From: Actinotalea endophytica
Lineage (GTDB): Bacteria > Actinomycetota > Actinomycetes > Actinomycetales > Cellulomonadaceae
Direction of reading: 5' to 3'
Assembly: GCF_025717005.1 (NCBI RefSeq)
Contig: NZ_JAOVZU010000001.1
Coordinates: 425,091 to 489,090 of the forward strand
Length of the DNA stretch: 64,000 nucleotides
The first letter of the stretch is position 1. Each line of letters opens with the position of its first letter. Positions 55,433 through 62,120 of the stretch are shown here, one piece after another. The notes below the pieces were generated by a model. It had not been told where the DNA came from. It ran no database searches and was given only the letters and a program-made list of their open reading frames with translations. A program made the position numbers and the translations under genes.

Positions 55433-55654
55433 ATGGCAGAGAACGCCGACCACGTCGAGACCCCGCGCCTCATGCTCACAATCCCCGAGGCCGCGCGACG
55501 CCTCTCGATCGGCCGCAGCTTCATCTACCGGCTGATCGTGGCCGGCGAGCTGGAGACCGTTCAGCTCGGCCGGCTGCGCCGCGTGCCGTTCGACTGCCTG
55601 GTCGAGTACGTCGAGCGCCTGCGCCGCGAGCAGAACCCCGACGCCGAGCGTTGA
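55433..55654 (+). CDS. Excisionase-like helix-turn-helix protein (Xis-like)
   Basis: A 73-residue DNA-binding protein of the MerR-like/excisionase HTH_17 type: LTIPEAARRLSIGRSFIYRL, with GELETVQLGRLRRVP as the wing. It overlaps nothing but ends three bases before the integrase start, the usual xis-int order in actinobacterial integrative elements. GGAGGAG lies upstream of the ATG. It would bind the attachment region and direct excision. Confidence 0.82.
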   Translation: MAENADHVETPRLMLTIPEAARRLSIGRSFIYRLIVAGELETVQLGRLRRVPFDCLVEYVERLRREQNPDAER

Positions 55655-55657
55655 CCG

Positions 55658-56896
55658 ATGGGCACCCGTGCCGCGAACAACCGTTCCTCGGTGTTCCAGA
55701 GCACCACCGATGGTCGCTGGTACGGCTTCGTCACGATGGGCACCAAGCCCGACGGCTCGGCCGACCGCCGCAAGCGCAGCGGCCGCACCCAGGCCGAGGT
55801 GACTCGCAAGGTCCGCGAGCTGGAGAGGCTCCGCGACGAGAACGCCAAGGTCGCCGCCGGACGGTCGCCGCGGCTGTCCGAGTGGCTGGAGGACTGGCTC
55901 AAGGCGTCGGCGCTCCGCGTCCGGCCGAGCTCGCTGTACGGGTACACCACCGACGTCCGGGCGCACATCAGTCCAGCCATCGGCAAGCACCGAGTGTCGG
56001 ACCTTGAGCCCGAGCACGTCGAGTACCTCTACACGGTGCTGCTCGCCAAGGGCCTGAACGTCGGGACCGTGCACCACGTACGCCGCACGCTGAACAAGGC
56101 GCTCAACGACGCGGTGCGCCGCCAGCGCATCCCGCGCAACCCGGTCACGCTCGCTCACACGCCGCGGTACGACGCCCCGGAGATCGACCCGCTGACGGTC
56201 GCCGAGGCGCGCACCCTGGTTGCGGCCGCCCACGACGAGCCGAACGGCGTCGCGTTCATGCTCGCGATCTCCCTCGGCCTGCGTCGCGGGGAGGTGCTCG
56301 GGCTGTCGTGGGCCGACATCGACCTGGAGCGCGGCCAGCTGCGCGTGCGCCAGCAGCTCGAGCGCCGACGCTGGCGGCACGGGTGCGACGACCCCGAACG
56401 GTGCGACGAGAAGCCCGCGAAGTGCCCTGAGCGCCGCGACGGCGGACTGGTGCTCGCTGAGCCCAAGACCCGGCAATCGCGGCGGACGCTGCCGCTCCCG
56501 CCGCAACTTGTCGAGGCGTTGCTCCAGCACCGGCTCGCCCAGCGCAAGGCTCGGATCTACGCCGGTTCCGAGTGGCACGAGCAGGGCCTCGTGTTCACCA
56601 CCGTCACCGGCCGCCCGATCGACCCGCGCGACCACTCGGTGCACTGGGTCCAGTTCCTCGAACGCGCCGGGGTGCGGCCGGCGAGGCTGCACGACGCTCG
56701 GCACACGGCCGCGACGCTGCTGCTCGTCCAAGGCGTCGACCAGCGTGTCGTCATGGACATGCTCGGCTGGACCTCGCCGACGATGACGGCGCGGTATCAG
56801 CACGTCGTGCCTGGACTCGTCGAAGAGGCGAACCGGCGGATGAGCGAACTCCTTTGGGACGATGCGTCCGCCTCGCAGCCCGACATCACCCTGTGA
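55658..56896 (+). CDS. Tyrosine recombinase / integrase of the element
   Basis: A 412-residue integrase. Residues 1-70 form an arm-binding domain, 70-165 a SAM-like core-binding domain, and 175-400 the catalytic domain with the tetrad: Arg in SLGLRRGE (209/210), His and Arg in LHDARH (345/348), Trp371 in the LGW region, and the nucleophile Tyr380 in TARYQHVV. An insertion with C244, C249 and C256 (a CxxxxC...C pattern) is common in this actinobacterial group and may bind metal. It is the likely catalyst of insertion into tRNA-Ser. Confidence 0.92.
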   Translation: MGTRAANNRSSVFQSTTDGRWYGFVTMGTKPDGSADRRKRSGRTQAEVTRKVRELERLRDENAKVAAGRSPRLSEWLEDWLKASALRVRPSSLYGYTTDVRAHISPAIGKHRVSDLEPEHVEYLYTVLLAKGLNVGTVHHVRRTLNKALNDAVRRQRIPRNPVTLAHTPRYDAPEIDPLTVAEARTLVAAAHDEPNGVAFMLAISLGLRRGEVLGLSWADIDLERGQLRVRQQLERRRWRHGCDDPERCDEKPAKCPERRDGGLVLAEPKTRQSRRTLPLPPQLVEALLQHRLAQRKARIYAGSEWHEQGLVFTTVTGRPIDPRDHSVHWVQFLERAGVRPARLHDARHTAATLLLVQGVDQRVVMDMLGWTSPTMTARYQHVVPGLVEEANRRMSELLWDDASASQPDITL

Positions 56897-56952
56897 GGCG
56901 CTTCCGCGTGTCAGGCATCCCGCTTACACTTTTTTCGAATAGGAGGTGCGAC

Positions 56953-57447
56953 GTGGTTTCGCAGTCGGCTGGTGTTGGGGCAAGTACCTATCTCGCTGAG
57001 TCTCGCGAGCTCGCGGAGATCGTGGACCTGGTGTCTGCGCTCAGCGCGCGTGGCGTCGCAGTGCCGGAGGCGGGGCCCGCGCTGGTCGACGCTGATGGCC
57101 GACGTGTTGAGCTCCCGCGTCCAGTCTTCGAGGCGCTTCGCCAGGTAGTCACCGCCATGGCGAACGGTCAGGGCGTGACGATCGCGCCCCACAACGCGAT
57201 GTTGACCACTCAGGAGGCGGCGGACTTCCTGGGTATCTCACGCCCGACCCTGGTGCGGCTCTTGGAGGACGACTTGATCCCCTACGAGATGCGAGGCCGG
57301 CATCGGCGGGTCATGCTCGCCAGTCTGCTCGCCTACCTTGATCGAGCCAAGGCGGACCGGCGGGGTGCCTTGGAGGCGATGGCCCGCGAAGGTGAGGACG
57401 CGGGCCTCTACGACATGGACCCTGAGCCGCCGTCGCGTTCGGTCTGA
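56953..57447 (+). CDS. HTH-domain antitoxin-like protein (excisionase-type HTH)
   Basis: A 164-residue protein. The first 75 residues are helical with a VELPRPVFEALRQVVTAMANG segment (split as VELPRPVFE / ALRQVVTAMANG), then a helix-turn-helix at about 85-130 (LTTQEAADFLGISRPTLVRL and PYEMRGRHRRVML). This is the common partner of PIN-domain toxins in actinobacteria. GTG 56953 follows AGGAGG. The PIN gene starts four bases after its stop. An AT-rich tract (CTTACACTTTTTTCGAAT) just upstream could be its promoter. Confidence 0.82.
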   Translation: MVSQSAGVGASTYLAESRELAEIVDLVSALSARGVAVPEAGPALVDADGRRVELPRPVFEALRQVVTAMANGQGVTIAPHNAMLTTQEAADFLGISRPTLVRLLEDDLIPYEMRGRHRRVMLASLLAYLDRAKADRRGALEAMAREGEDAGLYDMDPEPPSRSV

Positions 57448-57450
57448 GGC

Positions 57451-57999
57451 ATGGCCTTCCCGGTTGTACTCGACACGAACGTCCTATTCGGCGCCTACCT
57501 CTGCGACACGGTCCTGCGCCTCGCCGAAGCGGGCACGTTCCGGCCGCTGTGGTCGACGGACATCCTGAGCGAGCTCGAGCGGAACCTTGTCGGGCGAGGC
57601 GTCGCGGCCGACCGAGCCGCTCGGCGGACCCAGCACATGTCTCGAGCGTTCCCAGACGCGATGGTGACTGGGTACGAGCCGCTGATCGGATCGATGACCT
57701 GCGACCCCAAGGACAGGCACGTCCTTGCCGCGGCAGTGCGTGCGAATGCCGAGTTGCTGGTGACCTTCAATCTCAGCGACTTCCCGGCAGAGGCGACGAG
57801 TCCGTACGACATCACCGTGACGCACCCGGATGAGTTCCTGCTCGATCAGCTGGACCTATACCCAGGCGCAACCGTGCGCGCGCTCCAGGACCAGATCGCC
57901 GCCTACTCGCGGCCCGGCATGAGCATCGATGGCTTGCTCGCGCATCTCGCGCGGGCGAGCGTCCCGAGATTCGCAAGCGAGGTGCGGCGACACCTCTAG
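57451..57999 (+). CDS. PIN-domain protein (VapC-like toxin)
   Basis: A 182-residue PIN-fold ribonuclease. The acidic metal-binding residues sit at VVLDTNVLF (D8), the LSELERNL helix (E41 or E43), CDPKDRHVLAAA (D85/D88) and TFNLSDFP (D110). Members act on RNA and are inhibited by the partner encoded just before. It has an extra C-terminal helical part (about 130-182). In the unshifted frame the convergent small gene would end six bases after its stop, a hint about that gene's original end. Confidence 0.82.
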   Translation: MAFPVVLDTNVLFGAYLCDTVLRLAEAGTFRPLWSTDILSELERNLVGRGVAADRAARRTQHMSRAFPDAMVTGYEPLIGSMTCDPKDRHVLAAAVRANAELLVTFNLSDFPAEATSPYDITVTHPDEFLLDQLDLYPGATVRALQDQIAAYSRPGMSIDGLLAHLARASVPRFASEVRRHL

Positions 58000-58528
58000 G
58001 GCGTGTCAGCGCCTCCCTCCGACCTCGTGGTGCCAACGCAGCGTCGGCGGAAGACGTACGAACGATCGTGTCGAGAGAGCCAGGCGCGGGCCAGAGTTCG
58101 ACGAGGTACGTGTCGACCACACCGTCGGCGAACTCGCCGTCACGCCCGGCGTCTCGGCCCCTGGCGCTGACCCGGACGCGGTACGTCCCGGGCGCGAGAT
58201 CGAGCGTGCCATGGTTCTCGAACGCCCATGAGCTCCAGATCGGAGAGGCTGCGACGGGGACGGTCGCCGAGACTTCGACGACGTCCTCCCAGTCGTCGCC
58301 CGGTTCACCGGGTGGCACGTCGCGCACCATGATCCGCACTGCCGAGCCGCCGGAGCGGCGGGCGAGGTTGAGGTAGAGCCCGTCGCCGGCGGCTGCGCCG
58401 ACGAGGCCGTTGATCTGCCCGGCGAAGAACTTGTCGAAGTCTCCGTCGAAGCCGGTGTCACCGGTCCAGGAGATGTCGAGCTGCCCGTAGTCAGTGAACA
58501 CGACACCGTCGAACAGCACTGCTGCCAT
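57812..58528 (-). CDS. Hypothetical protein with probable frameshifted C-terminus
   Basis: As it reads, a 238-residue protein; the first 160 or so are convincing (a beta-rich start VLFDGVVFTDYGQLDI, RSGGSAVRIMVRDV, then YRVRVSARGRDAG and DTYLVELWPAP). Past residue 165 the frame becomes Arg-rich and runs antisense to the PIN gene for 188 bases. If the frame is shifted at about 58034, the protein ends in WHHEVGGRR and stops at 58006, just six bases from the PIN stop. This looks like a small indel in the last codons. ATG 58528 is the start. Function unknown. Confidence 0.55.
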   Translation of the reverse strand: MAAVLFDGVVFTDYGQLDISWTGDTGFDGDFDKFFAGQINGLVGAAAGDGLYLNLARRSGGSAVRIMVRDVPPGEPGDDWEDVVEVSATVPVAASPIWSSWAFENHGTLDLAPGTYRVRVSARGRDAGRDGEFADGVVDTYLVELWPAPGSLDTIVRTSSADAALAPRGRREALTRPRGVAAPRLRISGRSPARDARASHRCSCRAASRRRSGPGARARLRLGIGPADRAGTHPGASR

Positions 58529-58558
58529 GGCGGTGATTGTTCCGGTCCGGGGCCGGCG

Positions 58559-58580
58559 ACTGCTACCACAACTGCTACCG
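58559..58580. repeat. Element end repeat, right copy
   Basis: A 22-base segment, 20 of 22 identical to 50988-51009, with two TGCTACC words; it lies 26 bases from the start of the right 119-bp repeat. Confidence 0.6.
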
Positions 58581-58605
58581 CGCCCCGCAGCCCCACCCGC
58601 CCCCG

Positions 58606-58724
58606 CCAACGCCGAAGGGCCCGCCACCCACGTCGCCGCAGGTCACGGGCCCTTCGTCACGTCCAAGAGCGGAGGATGGGGGATTCGAACCCCCGAGGGC
58701 TGTTAACCCAACACGCTTTCCAAG
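58606..58724. repeat. Right junction: 119-bp direct repeat within tRNA-Ser
   Basis: The partner of 50765-50883, overlapping the 3' 55 bases of the intact tRNA plus its terminator. Because the tRNA 5' end is on the chromosomal side, this copy was supplied by the element. Confidence 0.9.
58613..58656 (-). terminator. tRNA-Ser terminator hairpin
   Basis: A perfect 11-bp stem (58613-58623 with 58646-58656) and 22-base loop, 14 bases after the tRNA end. The same hairpin is in the left repeat at 50772-50815. Confidence 0.65.
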
Positions 58725-58755
58725 CGTGCGCCATAGGCCACTAGGCGAATCCTCC
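58670..58755 (-). tRNA. tRNA-Ser (GGA anticodon), element insertion site
   Basis: Cloverleaf parts on the minus strand: acceptor GGAGGAT / ATCCTCC, D stem CGCC/GGCG, anticodon stem CACGC/GCGTG around TTGGAAA giving anticodon GGA, a long variable arm expected for tRNA-Ser, T arm GGGGG-TTCGAAT-CCCCC, and discriminator G. No CCA is encoded. It reads UCC/UCU codons. Confidence 0.95.
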
Positions 58756-58897
58756 AGGCCGGACGAGGATACCGGACCGCCCGGTGAACGCCGAACCCCT
58801 TCAGCATGACGGGCGGCCGGTATCCGCGTCCGTGCCCTCATCGGCTGGTGCTCGGCGGCCCTGAGGAGAAGTCCGCGACGCGCTGCTGACGATCCGT

Positions 58898-58945
58898 CAC
58901 CTACCCGAGCACCAGCTCCACCACCTACCCGAGCACGAGCTCCAC
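58898..58945. repeat. 24-bp tandem duplication at the HAD gene end
   Basis: Two near-identical 24-base units (58898-58921 and 58922-58945, one mismatch) end the HAD coding region; the second copy repeats the last codons and the stop. Confidence 0.75.
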
Positions 58946-59566
58946 CAGCTCCGCAGGATCCCGCGCCACGGCGATCGCCCCCGCCGCCTCGAGCTCGCCC
59001 GGCGCCGCGTACCCCCACGCGACTCCGAGGCACGCGAGCCCGTGCGCGGCGGCACCGAGCACGTCGTGCGACCGGTCGCCGACCATCACCACGTCGGCGT
59101 CGGCCTCCGCGCCGAGCGCCTCGAGCGCGAGCGCGATGATGTCCGCCTTCGCGCCGACCCGGCCGTCGAGGGTCGCGCCGGCGATGTGCTCGAACCAGCC
59201 GTCGAGCTCGAAGTGCTCGAGGATCCGGCGGGCGTACGGCTCGGGTTTGGACGTCGCGACGGCGAGCCGCAGCCCCGCGTCCCGCATCGCGGCAAGAGCC
59301 TCGGGGATCCCGTCGTAGACCCGGTTCTCGAACATGCCGGTCGGCGCGAAGTACTCGCGGTACCCGGCCACGGCGTCGTCGAGCCGCTCGGCCGGGACGC
59401 CGAGGTCGGCGAACACGTCGCGCAGCGGCGGGCCGATGCACGCGTGCCGTCGCTCCGCGGGGACGGGCGGCAAGCCCAGGCTCGCCATCGCGTGGTCGTA
59501 CGAGGCGAGGATCCCCACCTGCGGGTCGGTCAGGGTCCCGTCGAGGTCCAGCAGCACGATCCGCAT
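58925..59566 (-). CDS. HAD-family hydrolase, phosphoglycolate phosphatase-like
   Basis: A 213-residue phosphatase. Motif I is DLDGT (7-11), motif II in VATSKPEPY, the lysine in GAKADII and motif III VMVGDRSHD. Its cap domain is the small helical type of Gph/PgmB-like enzymes, so it hydrolyses small phosphate esters; the substrate is unknown. The 3' end is part of a tandem duplication. It is divergent from the APH-like gene. Confidence 0.85.
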   Translation of the reverse strand: MRIVLLDLDGTLTDPQVGILASYDHAMASLGLPPVPAERRHACIGPPLRDVFADLGVPAERLDDAVAGYREYFAPTGMFENRVYDGIPEALAAMRDAGLRLAVATSKPEPYARRILEHFELDGWFEHIAGATLDGRVGAKADIIALALEALGAEADADVVMVGDRSHDVLGAAAHGLACLGVAWGYAAPGELEAAGAIAVARDPAELVELVLG

Positions 59567-59685
59567 CGCCCCAGTCTGCCCGGCTGCTGCACAGCCGCCA
59601 CCGAGGCGGCGAGTCGCGGGCCGTTGCCGCGATCTCGGGGCCGGGAGCGCGCGGGGGTGTCGCCGCCCTGCCTACCCTGGCGGGC

Positions 59686-60684
59686 GTGCGAGATCTCGTG
59701 GCCGAGTGGTCCGGCGAGGCCTTCCGCGCCCAGGCCGCGGCGTGGATCGACGACGCGCTCGCGTCGGTGCGTCCCAGCGTCCGCCGGACCGGCCCGCTCA
59801 GCCCGCACAAGGTCCGGTTCTGGGCCGCCGTCTTCGGGGTACCGACCTCCGGCGGGCGCCTCTGGTTCAAGGTGGCGAACCCCGGCCAGGCGTTCGAGGG
59901 CGCGCTGCTCGCAGCGCTCGCGGAGCTGGCCTCCGGCAGCGTGATCGCGCCGATCGCCGTGGACGTCACTAGCGACTGGTGGCTGCTCCCGGACGGTGGC
60001 CCAACCCTTGCCGACCGCGGAGTCGCCGACCCCTGGCCGGCGCTCGTCGCCCAGGCTGCAGACCTCCAGCGCACCACCGCCACGCACCGCGACCGCTTCC
60101 CGATGCTGCCTCGCCTCGGCACATCCGACGCGACCGCGTGGGCCCGCGCGACCCTCGCTGACCTCGCCGCGCTCCCCGCGTCCGACCCGCAGCACGTCCC
60201 CCCGGCTCAGGCGGATCGGCTCGCCGCGCACCTCCCGGAGCTCGAGGCCGACCTCGCCTTGCTCGACGACCTCGGCCTGCCCGAGACCGTGCAGCTCAAC
60301 GACACCAACCCGCGCAACGCCTGCTGGTCCGGCGACCCCGGCGACCGGCTGCGCTACTTCGACGTGGGCGACGCGTTCTGGTCGCACCCGTTCGGCGTCC
60401 TGCACCTGCCGGTGCGGCTCGCCGTGGGGGTGGGCCTCTCCGCGCCGCGCCCCACGGGCCCGGCCGCCGACGCCGTGGTCGAGGCCTACCTGAGCCGCTG
60501 GCCCGAGGTGCCGCGCGAGCGCTGGTCCGACGTGCTGCGCGCCGCCGACCGGCTCGGCGCCGTGCACCGCGCAGCGTCGTGGCTGCGGCTCCTCGCACCG
60601 GTCGACCCGGAGCGCCTGGGCGTCCCCACGCCGCGGATCGTCGACTGGATCGCCGGTGCGCTGGTCCCAGAACCGCCCGCGTAG
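59686..60684 (+). CDS. Aminoglycoside phosphotransferase-like (APH) kinase
   Basis: A 332-residue kinase-fold protein. The N-lobe lysine is in WFKVANPG; the catalytic loop reads LNDTNPRNACW where APH enzymes show HGDxxxxN, and the metal-binding Asp is in FDVGDAFWSHP. The altered first His to Leu-Asn is common in this atypical group. It may phosphorylate a small metabolite; antibiotic resistance should not be assumed. It starts at GTG. Confidence 0.75.
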   Translation: MRDLVAEWSGEAFRAQAAAWIDDALASVRPSVRRTGPLSPHKVRFWAAVFGVPTSGGRLWFKVANPGQAFEGALLAALAELASGSVIAPIAVDVTSDWWLLPDGGPTLADRGVADPWPALVAQAADLQRTTATHRDRFPMLPRLGTSDATAWARATLADLAALPASDPQHVPPAQADRLAAHLPELEADLALLDDLGLPETVQLNDTNPRNACWSGDPGDRLRYFDVGDAFWSHPFGVLHLPVRLAVGVGLSAPRPTGPAADAVVEAYLSRWPEVPRERWSDVLRAADRLGAVHRAASWLRLLAPVDPERLGVPTPRIVDWIAGALVPEPPA

Positions 60685-60693
60685 GGTTGGCGC

Positions 60694-61215
60694 GTGATCA
60701 ACCTCCCCTTCGCCGGGCGCACGCCCGAGGTGCACGAGACCGCCTGGATCGCGCCGAGCGCGGCGCTGATCGGCAAGGTCAAGGTCGACGCGGACGCGAG
60801 CGTCTGGTTCGGTGCCGTGCTGCGCGGCGACATCGACGAGATCGTCCTCGGACCGGGTGCGAACCTGCAGGACAACGTCGTGGTGCACACCGAGCTCGGC
60901 TCGCCCGCGATCATCGGCGCCGGGGTCAGCGTCGGGCACGGTGCCGTGGTGCACGGCTGCACCATCGGGGACGGCTGCCTGATCGGGATGAACGCCACGG
61001 TCCTCACCGATGCCGTGGTCGGTGAGAAGTCGCTGATCGCCGCCGGCGCGGTGGTGCTCGAGGGCACCGTGATCCCGCCGCGCTCGCTGGTCGCCGGCGT
61101 CCCCGGCAAGGTCCGCCGCGAGCTCTCCGACGACGAGATCGCGGCGCTCTGGGACAACGGCGCGCGCTACGTGACCCGCGCCAAGGCCTACGCGGCGGAC
61201 GAACAGAACGCCTGA
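60694..61215 (+). CDS. Gamma-class carbonic anhydrase-like hexapeptide protein
   Basis: A 173-residue left-handed beta-helix protein. Hexapeptide turns repeat throughout (ALIGKVKVDADASVWFGAVL, NVVVHTEL, VGHGAVVHGCTIGDGCLIG), and the histidines in VVHT, VGHG and VVHG occupy the zinc-ligand positions. Homologues hydrate CO2 or act as cofactor-binding proteins such as YrdA/PaaY. It follows the APH-like gene by nine bases and is probably co-transcribed. Confidence 0.88.
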   Translation: MINLPFAGRTPEVHETAWIAPSAALIGKVKVDADASVWFGAVLRGDIDEIVLGPGANLQDNVVVHTELGSPAIIGAGVSVGHGAVVHGCTIGDGCLIGMNATVLTDAVVGEKSLIAAGAVVLEGTVIPPRSLVAGVPGKVRRELSDDEIAALWDNGARYVTRAKAYAADEQNA

Positions 61216-61292
61216 ACCAGGGGTCGTTCAGGGTCCCTTTCAGGGTCCACCCCTGATCCGGCGACGGTGGTCGCGCGCCTAGCGTCACCGGC

Positions 61293-62120
61293 ATGGAAGC
61301 CGTGCGGGGGACCGGCCGCGCGCCGGGTCGGACGTTGTGGGTCGTGCTCGGTGGGTACGCGGTCTGGGTGCTCACCTGGTTCGCCGCCCAGCTCGCCGCC
61401 GAGCGGTGGGGCGAGCCGGGTCGCACCGGGAGCCTGCTGCTGTTCATGGTGGGCTTCGAGGCGCTGGCCGGTGTCGTTCTCGCGCTCGTGATCGGTCGTC
61501 GCGAGGGCCTGCTGGGCCACTCCGAGCAGGTGCCGTTCGCGCGGACGACGGCTGACCGGACCTCGGGCGCGGCCCGGGCGGCCGGGCTCGTGGCGTTCGC
61601 CGTGGCGCTGCTGGTCGGACTGGTCGGCTCGGGCGCGGTCGCCGGCCTGGTCGCGGCGCCGCCGGACGCTGCGACCGTCGGCAAGTACCTCCTGCTGTTC
61701 CCCGGCATGGCGCTGGCGGTGACCCTGCACTGCTTCGTGCTGATCCCGCGCGCCGTGGAGCGCATGGTCGGGCCGGGCCGGCTCGGCACCTCGGTCGCGG
61801 CGCTCGCCGGTGCGCTCGCCGTCGCGGTCGGGTTCTGGGTGGACCAGCTGCTGCGCGACCCGGCGCTCGCCGCGGTCCAGGCCGGCGTCGGGCTCGCCGT
61901 CGCTGCCGGTGCGCTGCTCACCCGGTCGGTGTGGGGGACCTCCGCGATCTACTTCTCGATCATGCTCGTGAACACCCTCGAGGAGGACCGCTACGGCGCC
62001 TTCCCGTGGTCGGCGCTCGTCGTCGGAGCCGCCGCTGTGGGCGCCGGCCTCCTGATCGGCGGGATGTCGCGGCACCACGCCCCGGTGATGCCGGTCCCGG
62101 TCGAGCCGGCGACGCCCTAG
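61293..62120 (+). CDS. Hypothetical polytopic membrane protein
   Basis: A 275-residue protein with about eight hydrophobic segments and short charged loops. I do not recognise the family. It ends with a Pro/Val-rich tail. Its stop overlaps by four bases (CTAG) that of the convergent acyltransferase gene. The 77-base gap before it contains two direct TTCAGGGTCC words 12 bases apart, possibly a binding site. Confidence 0.6.
   Translation: MEAVRGTGRAPGRTLWVVLGGYAVWVLTWFAAQLAAERWGEPGRTGSLLLFMVGFEALAGVVLALVIGRREGLLGHSEQVPFARTTADRTSGAARAAGLVAFAVALLVGLVGSGAVAGLVAAPPDAATVGKYLLLFPGMALAVTLHCFVLIPRAVERMVGPGRLGTSVAALAGALAVAVGFWVDQLLRDPALAAVQAGVGLAVAAGALLTRSVWGTSAIYFSIMLVNTLEEDRYGAFPWSALVVGAAAVGAGLLIGGMSRHHAPVMPVPVEPATP

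Larger units (their letters stand above)
50884..58724. mobile_element. tRNA-Ser(GGA)-integrated genomic element, about 7.8 kb
   Basis: Bounded by the 119-bp direct repeats, the element contains (left to right) a beta-propeller-like gene, a HEAT-like repeat gene, a small zinc-binding gene, a DUF2199-like gene, a repeat-rich gap, an excisionase-like gene, a tyrosine integrase, an HTH/PIN toxin-antitoxin-like pair and a small protein gene. No replication, relaxase, FtsK/SpoIIIE-type or phage structural gene is seen. Its own attachment copy restores the tRNA 3' end at 58670-58724, the classic outcome of tyrosine-recombinase insertion in a tRNA gene. Confidence 0.85.

Noticed and set aside
50884-58605. 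Prophage interpretation of the element.
   Set aside because: No phage structural, packaging or lysis gene is present; only integrase, Xis-like and cargo genes are seen.
59686-60684. Antibiotic resistance gene.
   Set aside because: The fold is APH-like but the catalytic loop is atypical and the neighbours are housekeeping; a resistance role cannot be supported.
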